From Mucilaginibacter paludis DSM 18603 (GTDB taxonomy: Bacteria > Bacteroidota > Bacteroidia > Sphingobacteriales > Sphingobacteriaceae), in assembly GCF_000166195.2 (NCBI RefSeq), contig NZ_CM001403.1:4606432-4670431 (forward strand): 64,000 nucleotides of DNA. Direction: 5' to 3'. Positions within the stretch are counted from its first letter, which is position 1. Each line of letters opens with the position of its first letter. A program made the translations under genes and the position numbers. Below the pieces are notes generated by a model. It was not told the origin of the DNA, ran no database searches, and was given only the letters and a program-made list of their open reading frames with translations. Shown here piece after piece: positions 8,929-18,511 of this stretch.

Positions 8929-9507
8929 ATGAGCCGGGATTATTTGGATAACGCGGATGAGGCTGAACTTTTGCTGCAATTAAGTAGGGGCAATAAGCTG
9001 GCTTTTGATATTTTGTATGGCAAATATTGGAAACAGGTTTATAATGCCGCCTATAAGCGGCTTAACAATGCCGGGCAGGCGCAGGATATAGCGCAGGATA
9101 TTTTTGTTCAGCTCTGGATCAGGGGTACTGCATCGTTGATAGAAAACCTTCCGGCCTATTTGTTTGTGGCGGCCCGTAACGGGGTTTTTAAGTACATGGA
9201 GAAAGAGGGCAAATATGCCGCCCTGCCCGATGCGGTTAACAACCTGGAAAGCCCTGCCGGTGGGCCGGATGCCAAAATGTTGCACGCGGAATTTTTAAAA
9301 GCTTTTGATGCGTTGGTAGCAGCTTTGCCCGCGCAGCAAGCTATTATATTTAAATTGCGGTTTAATGAAGGTCTTTCGAGCCAGGAAATTGCCGATAGGT
9401 TGCAAATTTCCCCGAAAACGGTTCGGAATCAAATTGGTAAGGCGCTCGCCACCTTAAAAGACTCGCTTATTTTGTTGCATCTGCTGTTTTTGTTGCATCA
9501 AAAATAA
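8929..9507 (+). CDS. ECF sigma-70 factor, FecI/SusCD-associated type
   Basis: A 192-residue extracytoplasmic-function sigma factor. Region 2 covers AFDILYGKYWKQVYNAAYKRL and DIAQDIFVQLW. Region 4 has the helix-turn-helix LSSQEIADRLQISPKTVRNQ. A hydrophobic tail (LILLHLLFLLHQK) closes the protein. The type is typical of Bacteroidota loci in which the sigma is held by a FecR-like anti-sigma and released when a SusC-type transporter binds its ligand. The FecR gene follows at 9695 and the SusC gene at 11083. It should direct transcription of this locus, by analogy with FecI/FecR. Confidence 0.94.
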   Translation: MSRDYLDNADEAELLLQLSRGNKLAFDILYGKYWKQVYNAAYKRLNNAGQAQDIAQDIFVQLWIRGTASLIENLPAYLFVAARNGVFKYMEKEGKYAALPDAVNNLESPAGGPDAKMLHAEFLKAFDALVAALPAQQAIIFKLRFNEGLSSQEIADRLQISPKTVRNQIGKALATLKDSLILLHLLFLLHQK

Positions 9508-9694
9508 AAATTGACTTTTTCTTCTGTCAATTGCTTGTTTAATATGTTCTGAATGTAATGTTTCTTCTATTTTATTGCCATAGTGTTACCTTAATTAAGG
9601 TTGAAATATCTTTTTGTTAAAAAAAAGTTAAAATATTTTTAATTAGCGTGGGCTATTTTGATTTTTTTGACTCATGTAGGTATAAGAGGTTATA

Positions 9695-10867
9695 ATGAAC
9701 TACGCGCAAAGGCAATACTTTATACAAATTTTGAGTAAATACCGCTTAGGTACGGCCACAACAGAAGAGATTAAATTTTTAGAGACATACTATAACACGT
9801 TTGAGCTAAATGAAGATCTGATTACCAGTGAAAATGAAGATGATTACCTTTTCCTGAAAGAACAGATTAAGGATATTATTGATGTACAGATAGGCCCATA
9901 TCAAAAAAAATCAATTGATATGGTGGCTAGGCCTATGTGGCAAAAATACTTGGCGGCGGCTTCGGTTCTGATCTTTCTTTCAATCGCAGCTTTCTTTTTT
10001 GTACCCAAGAGTGCTAAAAAGCAAATGGCGGCCAATGCTTATAAAGGCATTGTACCGGGTGGAAATAAAGCTATGCTTACGCTGGCCAGCGGAAAAAAAA
10101 TCATTTTGGATGGTGCAGCTCAAGGCGAGATTGCCCAACAAGCCGGTGTACGCATTACCAAAACGGCCGACGGGCAGATTGTTTACAACGTATTGGCCGA
10201 CGATAAAAATACCGCAGCCGGGTTACAAAATACAATTACAACACCAAGAGGCGGGCAATATAAAGTGATTTTGCCCGATGGTACAAAGGTATGGCTTAAC
10301 GCAGCGTCTTCTTTAAGTTATCCGGCATCGTTTCATGGTGAGGAGCGTTTGGTTACGCTCAATGGTGAAGCTTATTTTGAAGTGGCCCGGAACCCGGATA
10401 TGCCTTTCAAGGTAAAGTCGGACTTGCAAACCATCGAGGTGCTGGGTACTCACTTTAATGTGAACGCTTACGCGGATGAAAGCGCCCTTCAAACAACTTT
10501 ATTGGAAGGCTCGGTTAAAATTGTTTCGGGTAAAAACTCAGGGATCATTGTTCCGGGAGAAAAGGCTGTTATCAATAGAAACGGGAATGGCACCATCATC
10601 ACACGTAAGGCCAACCTGGATAAGGAAACGGCCTGGAAAAACGGAGTTTTCTCGTTCGATAATGATGATATCAAATCGGTTATGCGCCAGGTTTGCCGCT
10701 GGTATGATATTAATGTGGTTTACGCAGATAATTTGCCCAGCGAAAAGTACTTTGGCGAAATACCGAGGAACAGCAACCTTGCCGGGGTATTTGAAATATT
10801 GGAGCTCAACAATGTAAAGTTTGATGTTGAGGGCAAAACGGTAAAGGTATCTTATAACAAACCCTGA
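9695..10867 (+). CDS. FecR-family anti-sigma factor
   Basis: A 390-residue inner-membrane signalling protein. The cytoplasmic N-terminal part (about 1-85) begins YFIQILSKYRLGTATTEEI. One TM segment lies at about 89-108 (ASVLIFLSIAAFFFVP). A periplasmic FecR domain follows at about 178-275 (TTPRGGQYKVILPDGTKVWLNAASSLSYP), then a DUF4974-type domain at about 315-388 (FSFDNDDIKSVMRQVCRWYDINV). It should bind the ECF sigma on the inside and the N-terminal STN domain of the SusC protein in the periplasm. The gap to the sigma gene is 187 bases and the gap to susC is 215 bases. Confidence 0.95.
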   Translation: MNYAQRQYFIQILSKYRLGTATTEEIKFLETYYNTFELNEDLITSENEDDYLFLKEQIKDIIDVQIGPYQKKSIDMVARPMWQKYLAAASVLIFLSIAAFFFVPKSAKKQMAANAYKGIVPGGNKAMLTLASGKKIILDGAAQGEIAQQAGVRITKTADGQIVYNVLADDKNTAAGLQNTITTPRGGQYKVILPDGTKVWLNAASSLSYPASFHGEERLVTLNGEAYFEVARNPDMPFKVKSDLQTIEVLGTHFNVNAYADESALQTTLLEGSVKIVSGKNSGIIVPGEKAVINRNGNGTIITRKANLDKETAWKNGVFSFDNDDIKSVMRQVCRWYDINVVYADNLPSEKYFGEIPRNSNLAGVFEILELNNVKFDVEGKTVKVSYNKP

Positions 10868-10984
10868 TTGATAATCTGAACTTATAATAATTAACTGACT
10901 AATTAACTATTTATTAAACCCCTTAAAACTCCATAACTATGATAATAAAACTACAATAGGCCAATAATTTAAAAAGACAAAAAA

Positions 10985-11012
10985 GGCCGGAAGCCTCTCA
11001 CCGCTTCCAGCC
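10985..11012. other. hairpin between fecR-like gene and susC
   Basis: An inverted repeat GGAAGC/GCTTCC with an outer GGC/GCC extension and one mismatch surrounds an 8-base loop. A-runs lie on both sides, so it would end transcription on the minus strand, where there is no gene. On the plus strand it may only shape the susC leader. Confidence 0.45.
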
Positions 11013-11082
11013 GCAAAAAAGGTCAAGGCAGCAGGATGTTGACATAGCGCTGCATTTTATTAACCCAATCTTACTCAAAAGT

Positions 11083-14000
11083 ATGAAATTAACTTTTCTT
11101 TACAATGCCGTATGCTCAATACGGAGGGTAAAGTACAAATTCCTCTTAGTGATGAAACTCACTACCATTTTATTGCTTGTTGGCGTTATGCATTTATCAG
11201 CGGCAACTTATTCGCAAAATGTAACCATTTCCAGGAAAAATGCATCGCTGGAAAGCATCTTTAAAGACATTAAACAGCAAACGGGATATGTATTTTTTTA
11301 CAGCGGAAAAGTAAATATCACCGGTAAAACAGTTAATGTTAAATTGAATAATGTTTCGCTGGCCGAGGCACTCAATACCTGTTTATCAAATTATGATCTT
11401 ACTTATACCATTATTGATAAAACGGTAGTAATCAGAAATAAAGTGCCCGATACTAAGCTTACCGATCCGGTAAATGCCAAAATACCGGTAACAGGTAAGG
11501 TATTGGATTCGGTAAGCCTGGCCACTATACCAGGCGTAAACATCAGGGTGAAGAATGTAGCATCATCGGGCGCGCAAACCAACGGCAAAGGCGAATTTAC
11601 TATCGATGCCCAGCCCGGCGATATCCTGGTATTCTCGTTTGTAGGTTATAAGCCTAAAGAGGTTAGGGTGATTGATGTCAAGCCAATCGTGGTGAGGCTT
11701 GCGCCGCAGGTAAATGTGATTGCCGATGTAGTGGTTACCGGTTATCAAACCATTAAAAAAGACAACTATACAGGTTCGGCCATCACCATTAAAGGCGACG
11801 ACTTAAAACGCTTAAACCCGAACGATATCATCAAGAGTATTGCGTCGTTCGATCCGTCCTTCAGGATAGCGGATAACAACTTATCGGGATCTAACCCTAA
11901 TTCTCTTGCTAAAATCAGCGTGCGCGGTTCTACTACGTTGCCATCCCTCAATGGCGATCTTATCGACCGTAATAACCTGGCGAGTACCTATAACTTGCCA
12001 ACGTTTATCCTGGATGGTTTTGAGGTTACTTTACAAAAAGTGACCGATCTGGATATTAACCGGATAGCCAGCGTAACCATTTTGAAAGATGCTGCCGCTA
12101 CGGCAGTATACGGTTCAAGAGCGGCCAACGGCGTTATTGTAATCACCACCAAAATTCCCGTAGCCGGTAAGTTGCAGCTATCCTACAATTATGAGTTGAA
12201 CGTTACCGCGCCCGATCTGTCCGACTATCACGTATTGGATGCCACTCAAAAGCTACAGTATGAAAAACTGGCCGGTTTATACAAAGCCGGCGCCGGTACT
12301 ACCCAGGATGTTTTAGATCAGGAATATAACGCCAAGTTAAAAAACGTGGTAAGCGGTGTAAATACGTATTGGCTGGCACAGCCCTTGCAAAATACCTACG
12401 GCCAAAAACATTCTTTGTATGCCGAAGGGGGCGATACTTCGTTTAGGTACGGCATTAATTTGCGCTACCAAACCAACCCAGGTGTAATGAAGGGCTCTAC
12501 CCGCGATAGGTACAGCGGCGGTATGAACTTTAATTATAACCCCAGCCGCAGCCTTTTATTTAAAAACGAAGTAACTGTTACACAGGTAAACTCGGTAAAC
12601 TCAAAATACGGCGATTTTTCAACCTATGTAAAGATGGAGCCTTATTACCCCATCAGGGACGCCAATGGAAACCTGATTAGGGAGCTTGCCAACTGGATAG
12701 TGGATACCCATCAAAGCGGAGCCCAGCAATATAAATCAGAACCGGTATATAACCCGCTTTACGAAGCAAGTTTGGGCAATTTTGATAAAGCATCCTACCT
12801 GGAAATTGTTGACGCTTTTTCGATAGACTGGAAAATAACACCTGCGCTACGTTTTGTAGGATTAATGAGTGCTAACATTAATAAAAACTCGACGGATAAG
12901 TATGTTTCACCTTTCAGCAATACCTATTACACTGACTCAAACATACAAAACAGGGGGAGTTACGATTACAGTAACACCAATACGCTGGCATTAGACGGTA
13001 ACGTGAGGTTTGTTTTTAATAAACAGATTGGCGACCATGCCATTAATGCCTTATTGGGATCAAATATTACATCTACCAGGAGCGATTATAAAGCTTTCCA
13101 GGCACGCGGATTTGCTAATGACGAATTTACCAATATCGGTTTCGCCAGAACTTACACTCCTGATTCGGCGCCGCAGGGCGATATCACTTTAACCAGGCTG
13201 GTTGGTTCGTTTTTCAGCGGCAGCTATTCCTATAAAGATAAATACCTGTTTGATGGAACTTTCCGCCTTGATGGCTCGTCGGCCTTTGGCGCAAATAAAA
13301 GATTTGCACCTTTCTGGTCGGGCGGCATAGGCTGGAACATGCATAAAGAAGAATTTATGCACCAATTCCCGGCCATATCACGGTTTAAGTTAACGGCTAC
13401 AGCTGGCTTAACAGGGTCGGTAGATTTTCCGCCATCATTGTCAAAAACAACTTATACCTACCAAACTTCCAACTGGTATTCAACCGGTTTAGGTGCTTTG
13501 GTTGATGCTTATGGTAACGAGGATTTGCAATGGCAAAAAGCTACCAGCTATGATTTGGGCCTTGAGCTTGGTTTGTTTCATGATCGTATTTTACTTACTC
13601 CCAAGTACTACTATAAGCTAACCAAGGGTTTAGTTACCGATATCAACATAGCGCCTTCTACCGGTTATAGTACCTATAAAGCCAATCTGGGCGATATGGC
13701 AAACAGGGGTTATGAGTTGTATTTAACTGCAAACGCTTATAAAGCCAAGAACATCAATATTAATATCACAGCCAACCTGGCGCATAATACCAACAAGATT
13801 GTTAAAATATCCAATGCTTTAAAATCTTATAACTACAAAACCGATACAACGCAGGCCAATACCAAAAACAACCTGCAGGGAACCCCGTTGCTCCGTTTTC
13901 AGGAAGGGCAATCTTTAAATACCATTTACGCTGTAAAATCATTAGGGATTGATCCAGAAAACGGAAAGGAAATATTAGTGAAGAAGGATGGCACGCTAAC

Positions 14001-14496
14001 TTATGTATATGATGTGGCCGATACACAACCAGTAGGCGACGCTACCCCCAAAGCAGAAGGGTATTTTGGAAGTAATATTACCTACAAGCAGTTTTTATTC
14101 AGCTTTAGTTTCCATTACAAATTTGGTGGCGATATGTTTAACCAAACCTTGGTTGACAGGGTTGAGAATGCCGATCCGCGCTTTAACGTGGATAGCCGGG
14201 CGCTTAGCCAACGGTGGACAAAAGCGGGTGATGTTGCTTTGTATAAAAACATCGCCGATTTGGGTACTTCGTATGCTACCTCGCGCTTTGTTGAAAAAGA
14301 TAACCTGATTGAGCTTCAATCGCTGTATCTATCCTACGATTTAAAACGCCCATTGGCTAAAAAAATAGGCTTTCAGTCCTTAAGGATTTCATTAACGGCA
14401 AATGATATTTTCCACGCTTCCAGCGTGCAGATGGAGCGGGGCATTAATTATCCGTATGCCCGCAGCTTAACATGTGCTTTAAATGCTACATTTTAA
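11083..14496 (+). CDS. SusC/RagA-family TonB-dependent transporter with STN domain
   Basis: A 1137-residue outer-membrane transporter that imports oligomers with its SusD partner. Order of parts: signal sequence (MKLTTILLLVGVMHLSAATYSQ, after an N-terminal extension of about 25 residues), STN domain at about 50-115 (SLESIFKDIKQQTGYVFFY), a carboxypeptidase-regulatory beta-sandwich at about 135-210 (VTGKVLDSVSLATIPGVNI), plug at about 215-350 (DVVVTGYQTIKKDNYTGS and TILKDAAATAVYGSRAANG), then the beta-barrel to the C-terminal ALNATF. The STN domain fits signalling through the FecR/sigma pair upstream. The susD gene starts 10 bases downstream. The substrate is not shown by the sequence, though the neighbouring mannosidase and fucosidase suggest a glycan. 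Confidence 0.96.
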   Translation: MKLTFLYNAVCSIRRVKYKFLLVMKLTTILLLVGVMHLSAATYSQNVTISRKNASLESIFKDIKQQTGYVFFYSGKVNITGKTVNVKLNNVSLAEALNTCLSNYDLTYTIIDKTVVIRNKVPDTKLTDPVNAKIPVTGKVLDSVSLATIPGVNIRVKNVASSGAQTNGKGEFTIDAQPGDILVFSFVGYKPKEVRVIDVKPIVVRLAPQVNVIADVVVTGYQTIKKDNYTGSAITIKGDDLKRLNPNDIIKSIASFDPSFRIADNNLSGSNPNSLAKISVRGSTTLPSLNGDLIDRNNLASTYNLPTFILDGFEVTLQKVTDLDINRIASVTILKDAAATAVYGSRAANGVIVITTKIPVAGKLQLSYNYELNVTAPDLSDYHVLDATQKLQYEKLAGLYKAGAGTTQDVLDQEYNAKLKNVVSGVNTYWLAQPLQNTYGQKHSLYAEGGDTSFRYGINLRYQTNPGVMKGSTRDRYSGGMNFNYNPSRSLLFKNEVTVTQVNSVNSKYGDFSTYVKMEPYYPIRDANGNLIRELANWIVDTHQSGAQQYKSEPVYNPLYEASLGNFDKASYLEIVDAFSIDWKITPALRFVGLMSANINKNSTDKYVSPFSNTYYTDSNIQNRGSYDYSNTNTLALDGNVRFVFNKQIGDHAINALLGSNITSTRSDYKAFQARGFANDEFTNIGFARTYTPDSAPQGDITLTRLVGSFFSGSYSYKDKYLFDGTFRLDGSSAFGANKRFAPFWSGGIGWNMHKEEFMHQFPAISRFKLTATAGLTGSVDFPPSLSKTTYTYQTSNWYSTGLGALVDAYGNEDLQWQKATSYDLGLELGLFHDRILLTPKYYYKLTKGLVTDINIAPSTGYSTYKANLGDMANRGYELYLTANAYKAKNININITANLAHNTNKIVKISNALKSYNYKTDTTQANTKNNLQGTPLLRFQEGQSLNTIYAVKSLGIDPENGKEILVKKDGTLTYVYDVADTQPVGDATPKAEGYFGSNITYKQFLFSFSFHYKFGGDMFNQTLVDRVENADPRFNVDSRALSQRWTKAGDVALYKNIADLGTSYATSRFVEKDNLIELQSLYLSYDLKRPLAKKIGFQSLRISLTANDIFHASSVQMERGINYPYARSLTCALNATF

Positions 14497-14506
14497 TTTA
14501 ATCAAA

Positions 14507-16000
14507 ATGAAGAAATATATATACATCATCGTAACCATGCTGGCCCTTACATCGTGCAGCAAATTTTTAGATGTAAAGCCCGAATCGCAAGTTGACGCCG
14601 ACCAGTTGTTTAGTACCGAGGAAGGCTTTAAGGAAGCCTTAAACGGAGTTTATACTTATTGTGCGTCGCAGGCATTATACGGAGGTAATTTAACTTTTGG
14701 CATGCTGGATATCCTTGGTCAGAATTATGAATTCAGCGATTCCAATTTGCAGATCTCACGTAGTATTGCCAATTTTGACTATTCACAAACATCCACTGTG
14801 AATACCATTGCCCAGATCTGGGGATCTGGCTACCGCGGTATAGCTAACTGCAATTACATTCTTGGCGCTATTGATCAGCATAAAGCCTTATTTACAGGCA
14901 ATAATTATGCGCTCATTAAAGGCGAGGCTTTAACGGTGCGGGCTTACCTGCATTTTGATCTGCTCCGCATGTTTGCGCCATCTTATAAAAACGGAGCAAC
15001 CTTAAAGGGCATCCCTTATGTTACCGAGATCAGCACTAAAAGCGCGCCGTTCTCAACGGTTTCGGTAGCGCTTAATTCAATTATAGCCGACCTTACTGCA
15101 GCCAAGGCTTTATTAAAAACATCCGACCCGATATTAAGCACGTCATACGTGGTAGGTTACCCAGCTCCGGCTGATACCAAGTCTACAGAAACTACAAACT
15201 CCGATCTGTTTTTGCAAAACAGGCGCCACCGCATGAACTATTATACAGTATGCGGCGAATTGGCACGTGCCTATCTTTACAAAAACGACCTGGTAAACGC
15301 CCTTGCAAATGCGCAGGAAGTAATCAACTCGCAAAAATTTCCGTTCACAGATAGCAAAGATTTCCTGTCGACCGATGTAACATTAGTGGATCGTATATTT
15401 TATAAGGAACTCATCTCCGCCTGGTATATTGATAATAACGATATTAATAATGAGCTTATCGGCTTATTTACCGGAGATAACCCGTCTTTAAGCGCTACGG
15501 TTGATCAGGTAAATGATATTTACGAAAAAGCCCAGGCGGGCTCTGAAGATTGGCGGCTTAGACAATGGTTTTTATCCAGGTCACCTGGAAATAATTCACC
15601 TAACCGGGCAATCTTACAAAAGTATATTAAAAACACTTCTCCTTCAACCAACCTGCACCCATTAGTTGCACCCGCCATCCGTTTGAGCGAAATGTATTAT
15701 ATAGCGGCCGAAGCCAGTTTTGATACCAATCCTACGCAAGCGCTTGCTTACTTCAATACCTTACGTCAAAAAAGGGGGATTGGCTCTTATACAGTAGCTA
15801 ATGTTACTGATAGAAATACGTTTATCGATTTGCTTTTAACCGATGCCCGTAAGGAGTTTTACGGAGAGAGCCAGATATTTTTTATGTACAAGAGGTTAAA
15901 CCACGCGGTTACCATATCGGTTACGCAGGTGCAGCCGCCAAGTAACCAAATATTCGTATTTCCGCTGCCAAACGACGAACTGGCTTACAGAAACAATTAA
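14507..16000 (+). CDS. SusD/RagB-family nutrient-binding outer-membrane lipoprotein
   Basis: A protein of 497 residues from the ATG at 14507. I prefer this start to the one at 14483, which would overlap susC. The lipoprotein signal MKKYIYIIVTMLALTSC has its lipid Cys at residue 17. Family marks are FLDVKPESQVDADQLFSTEEGFKEALNGVY at the N terminus, ALIKGEALTVRAYLHFDLLRMF in the TPR-like core and the C-terminal RKEFYGESQIFFMYKRLNH and FPLPNDEL. It caps the SusC barrel and captures substrate at the cell surface. It is translated 10 bases after susC and followed 10 bases later by the DUF4843 gene. Confidence 0.95.
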   Translation: MKKYIYIIVTMLALTSCSKFLDVKPESQVDADQLFSTEEGFKEALNGVYTYCASQALYGGNLTFGMLDILGQNYEFSDSNLQISRSIANFDYSQTSTVNTIAQIWGSGYRGIANCNYILGAIDQHKALFTGNNYALIKGEALTVRAYLHFDLLRMFAPSYKNGATLKGIPYVTEISTKSAPFSTVSVALNSIIADLTAAKALLKTSDPILSTSYVVGYPAPADTKSTETTNSDLFLQNRRHRMNYYTVCGELARAYLYKNDLVNALANAQEVINSQKFPFTDSKDFLSTDVTLVDRIFYKELISAWYIDNNDINNELIGLFTGDNPSLSATVDQVNDIYEKAQAGSEDWRLRQWFLSRSPGNNSPNRAILQKYIKNTSPSTNLHPLVAPAIRLSEMYYIAAEASFDTNPTQALAYFNTLRQKRGIGSYTVANVTDRNTFIDLLLTDARKEFYGESQIFFMYKRLNHAVTISVTQVQPPSNQIFVFPLPNDELAYRNN

Positions 16001-16010
16001 TTGTTATTTT

Positions 16011-16844
16011 ATGAAAAGGAATATATTTTTTGTCGTTATAATTTGCGCCCTGGCGTTTGGTTGTAAAAAAGAGAGTCTGCTCACTTACAATTCTCAGGAT
16101 AATATTGCCATTTATTACCCTAATTATCCTACTACCGATAGCCTGGTGTATTCGTTTGCATACGTACAGGGTGTTGATAGGGATACCGTGTGGCTCCCGA
16201 TAACCATCTCTGGCAAACGGGTAAACCACGACCGGAAATTTCAGCTCAGCGTAGTTGAAGGTTCCAGTACGGCTATTCGTAACCTGCACTATGAGGCTTT
16301 AAAGCCATCGTATACCATGCCAGCGGATTCAGGTTTGGTACATATCCCGGTGATTATTAAAAATACAGATACCGCTCTTACCTCCAAATCGGTTGTATTG
16401 GTGGTTCGGGTATCAGGCGGTACCGATTTTGGTTCAAGTCTTCCTGAAGATCTTCGCAGTAAGAAGATCTATTTTTCAAATCGCCTGGAGCAACCCGCTT
16501 GGTGGAAATACTGGCTGGGGCAATATAGCCGTGTAAAGCATCAGTTGTTTTTAATCTCATCGGGTACTACCAACCTGGTTGACCTGAGCATGCCTGATGC
16601 CTATCTGCAAATACCACGCGCGCTTTTTTATGTGGATAACATGCGGGTGTTTTTAAACTATCCGTTTGATTGGGTACAACAAAACCCCGCTAAAGGTTAT
16701 GTATTAACTCCACGAAACGACGGTACCGGCGATTATGATTTTTATAATGTGAATACGCCAACCAAAAAGTTTTATCTGAAATATTTTAAGGCGGCCAATA
16801 AGTATGTTTTCATCGACGAGAACGGAAACCAGATCAATGTATAA
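16011..16844 (+). CDS. DUF4843 surface lipoprotein of a SusCD locus
   Basis: A 277-residue lipoprotein (signal MKRNIFFVVIICALAFGC). The YSFAYVQGVDRDTVWLPITISGK and YTMPADSGLVHIPVIIKN strands and the PAWWKYWLGQYSRVKHQLF helix match the DUF4843 pattern found just after susD in many Bacteroidota loci. The fold appears to be an all-beta N-terminal domain plus a smaller C-terminal part. Its role is unknown; surface ligand binding or complex stabilisation is inferred from position. Confidence 0.85.
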   Translation: MKRNIFFVVIICALAFGCKKESLLTYNSQDNIAIYYPNYPTTDSLVYSFAYVQGVDRDTVWLPITISGKRVNHDRKFQLSVVEGSSTAIRNLHYEALKPSYTMPADSGLVHIPVIIKNTDTALTSKSVVLVVRVSGGTDFGSSLPEDLRSKKIYFSNRLEQPAWWKYWLGQYSRVKHQLFLISSGTTNLVDLSMPDAYLQIPRALFYVDNMRVFLNYPFDWVQQNPAKGYVLTPRNDGTGDYDFYNVNTPTKKFYLKYFKAANKYVFIDENGNQINV

Positions 16845-16865
16845 TCAAAAATCAAAACTAAGATC

Positions 16866-18284
16866 ATGAAATATATCAGGATATTCATATTTATACTTTT
16901 TGCGGCTTTTGTTTATGGCTGCAAAAAGGACCTTGGCAATTATAGTTACTCGCCCCCGTCGGAACCGGTGGTTACCAAATTTACCGACAGTACCTTTAAC
17001 GCGCTGGTAGGCGACTCGTTGATATTAAAGCCAACGGTTAAAATAGCTGATGCCGACCCGCTGAAGGATCTTTCTTACCTGTGGGAAATAACGGTATCGG
17101 AAGAAGCGCGCACCGTGAGCATTACCGGTTACCCGCTCAAAATGATTTATAACCTAAGCCCTGGGCTTCGTTCAGCCAAGTTAACCGTTACTGATAACCG
17201 CAACGGGCTCAAGTATTTTTATCCGTTTAAAATTTTGGGCGGTACGCAGTTTTCAACCGGAAAAACCGTATTAAGCGTACAAAATGGGGTAACCATGCTA
17301 TCGTTCATCAAACCGGATGATAAAACCGTATTATCTAATTTATATTTCACCTTACATGGCGAAAATTTACCAGCTAACCCGGTTCAACTTTATGCAAAGC
17401 CTTTGGCTTATCAGCCCAACACGGTTGATGATTACTGGGTAGTTTGCCAGGATCCGACAAAAAACAGCGTAATAATTAATGGCAGCACCATGCTCAGAAA
17501 AAAATATTTTAACGAGCAGTTTTTTAGCCCGCCGGCAACCATTGTGCCTTCCTACTTTGAAGGTGCATCAGGGTGGCCTACTGGGGTAATTAATAATAAG
17601 CTTTATATCAGTATTACTTCTACAGCACCGTATGCTCCCGATTTTGGAAAGTTTTCAAACCCGCAGGCGGGCGACTACACTTTGTCTAAATATTTTACAC
17701 ATACAGCTAATTTCTACTTCGGGTTTGATACCAAATATAAAGCTTTTGTATCGTTTGATGGGGGCGGCAACTATATGGGGAGCGATTATACCGTAGTGGG
17801 TTCCGCCTTCGATCCTAAAAACATCGGGATGGCTGACCTGGTATTTATGCAGGCCGTATCGGGTACATCTTATGCCTATTTTAGAGATGCCAGCGAAACA
17901 ATTTATGAGCTGGCCTTTACGCTAAGTATGGATGATTATAGCGCCCGAAAGATACTGCCAACATACAAGCGCGTATTTAAAGGCTCGGCCCTGGTACAGG
18001 CTGATAGTAAATGGCAACGGTCGGCGGTTGATATATTTTATTTCACATCCAATGATAAAATATACCGCTACAACCCTATAAATGAAGATCTGCGTACACT
18101 TGATGCCAATTTTGGCGGTAAAAAGGTAACCATGTTAAAATTAAGTGTTGACGGAAATACCCTGACGGCGGGTGTTGATGGAAGCGTTATCACCTTAGAT
18201 GTAAGTGTAGGTAAAAACGGAGTGATCACCCAAACCATCAATGGTATCCCAGGCACGCCGGTGGATATCGTGATCAGGAAATAA
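16866..18284 (+). CDS. PKD-like family surface lipoprotein
   Basis: A 472-residue lipoprotein (lipid Cys in FAAFVYGC) with an N-terminal PKD/Ig-like sandwich at about 35-125 (GDSLILKPTVKIADADPLKDLSYLWEI, SAKLTVTDNRNG) and a C-terminal region that looks like a beta-propeller or repeated beta-sheet unit (SNDKIYRYNPINEDLRTLDANFGGKKV). This architecture typically follows the DUF4843 gene in SusCD loci. Its probable job is binding ligand at the cell surface. It is 21 bases after the previous gene and ends shortly before a strong hairpin. Confidence 0.82.
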   Translation: MKYIRIFIFILFAAFVYGCKKDLGNYSYSPPSEPVVTKFTDSTFNALVGDSLILKPTVKIADADPLKDLSYLWEITVSEEARTVSITGYPLKMIYNLSPGLRSAKLTVTDNRNGLKYFYPFKILGGTQFSTGKTVLSVQNGVTMLSFIKPDDKTVLSNLYFTLHGENLPANPVQLYAKPLAYQPNTVDDYWVVCQDPTKNSVIINGSTMLRKKYFNEQFFSPPATIVPSYFEGASGWPTGVINNKLYISITSTAPYAPDFGKFSNPQAGDYTLSKYFTHTANFYFGFDTKYKAFVSFDGGGNYMGSDYTVVGSAFDPKNIGMADLVFMQAVSGTSYAYFRDASETIYELAFTLSMDDYSARKILPTYKRVFKGSALVQADSKWQRSAVDIFYFTSNDKIYRYNPINEDLRTLDANFGGKKVTMLKLSVDGNTLTAGVDGSVITLDVSVGKNGVITQTINGIPGTPVDIVIRK

Positions 18285-18296
18285 ATTGATATGATC

Positions 18297-18332
18297 AGGA
18301 GAGAAGCCGCGAATAGAGGCTGCTTCTCTCCT
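18297..18332 (+). terminator. stem-loop after the SusCD lipoprotein genes
   Basis: A perfect 11-bp inverted repeat (AGGAGAGAAGC at 18297-18307, GCTTCTCTCCT at 18322-18332) with a 14-base loop, 12 bases after the stop. Only two Ts follow, so it is either a weak terminator or a 3' stabilising stem that lowers expression of the downstream genes. Confidence 0.6.
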
Positions 18333-18511
18333 TGGTCAATAGTATGATTATAATTACAGCTGCATGCCTGTTGCTTTAGCTTTTTATTAGCTATCCCACA
18401 AATAAGATTAAGATGATGATTTCTAATTACAGCTGTTTGTAAGTTATCATTGAAACATTTGGCTTAGCGCTGTTTTTGATACCCTTCTTAAAAAAACATT
18501 CAAACAAAACC

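Noticed and set aside
10985..11012. Plus-strand terminator between the fecR-like gene and susC.
   Set aside because: The hairpin has an A-run, not a T-run, on its plus-strand 3' side, so it would not act as an intrinsic terminator in the direction of these genes.
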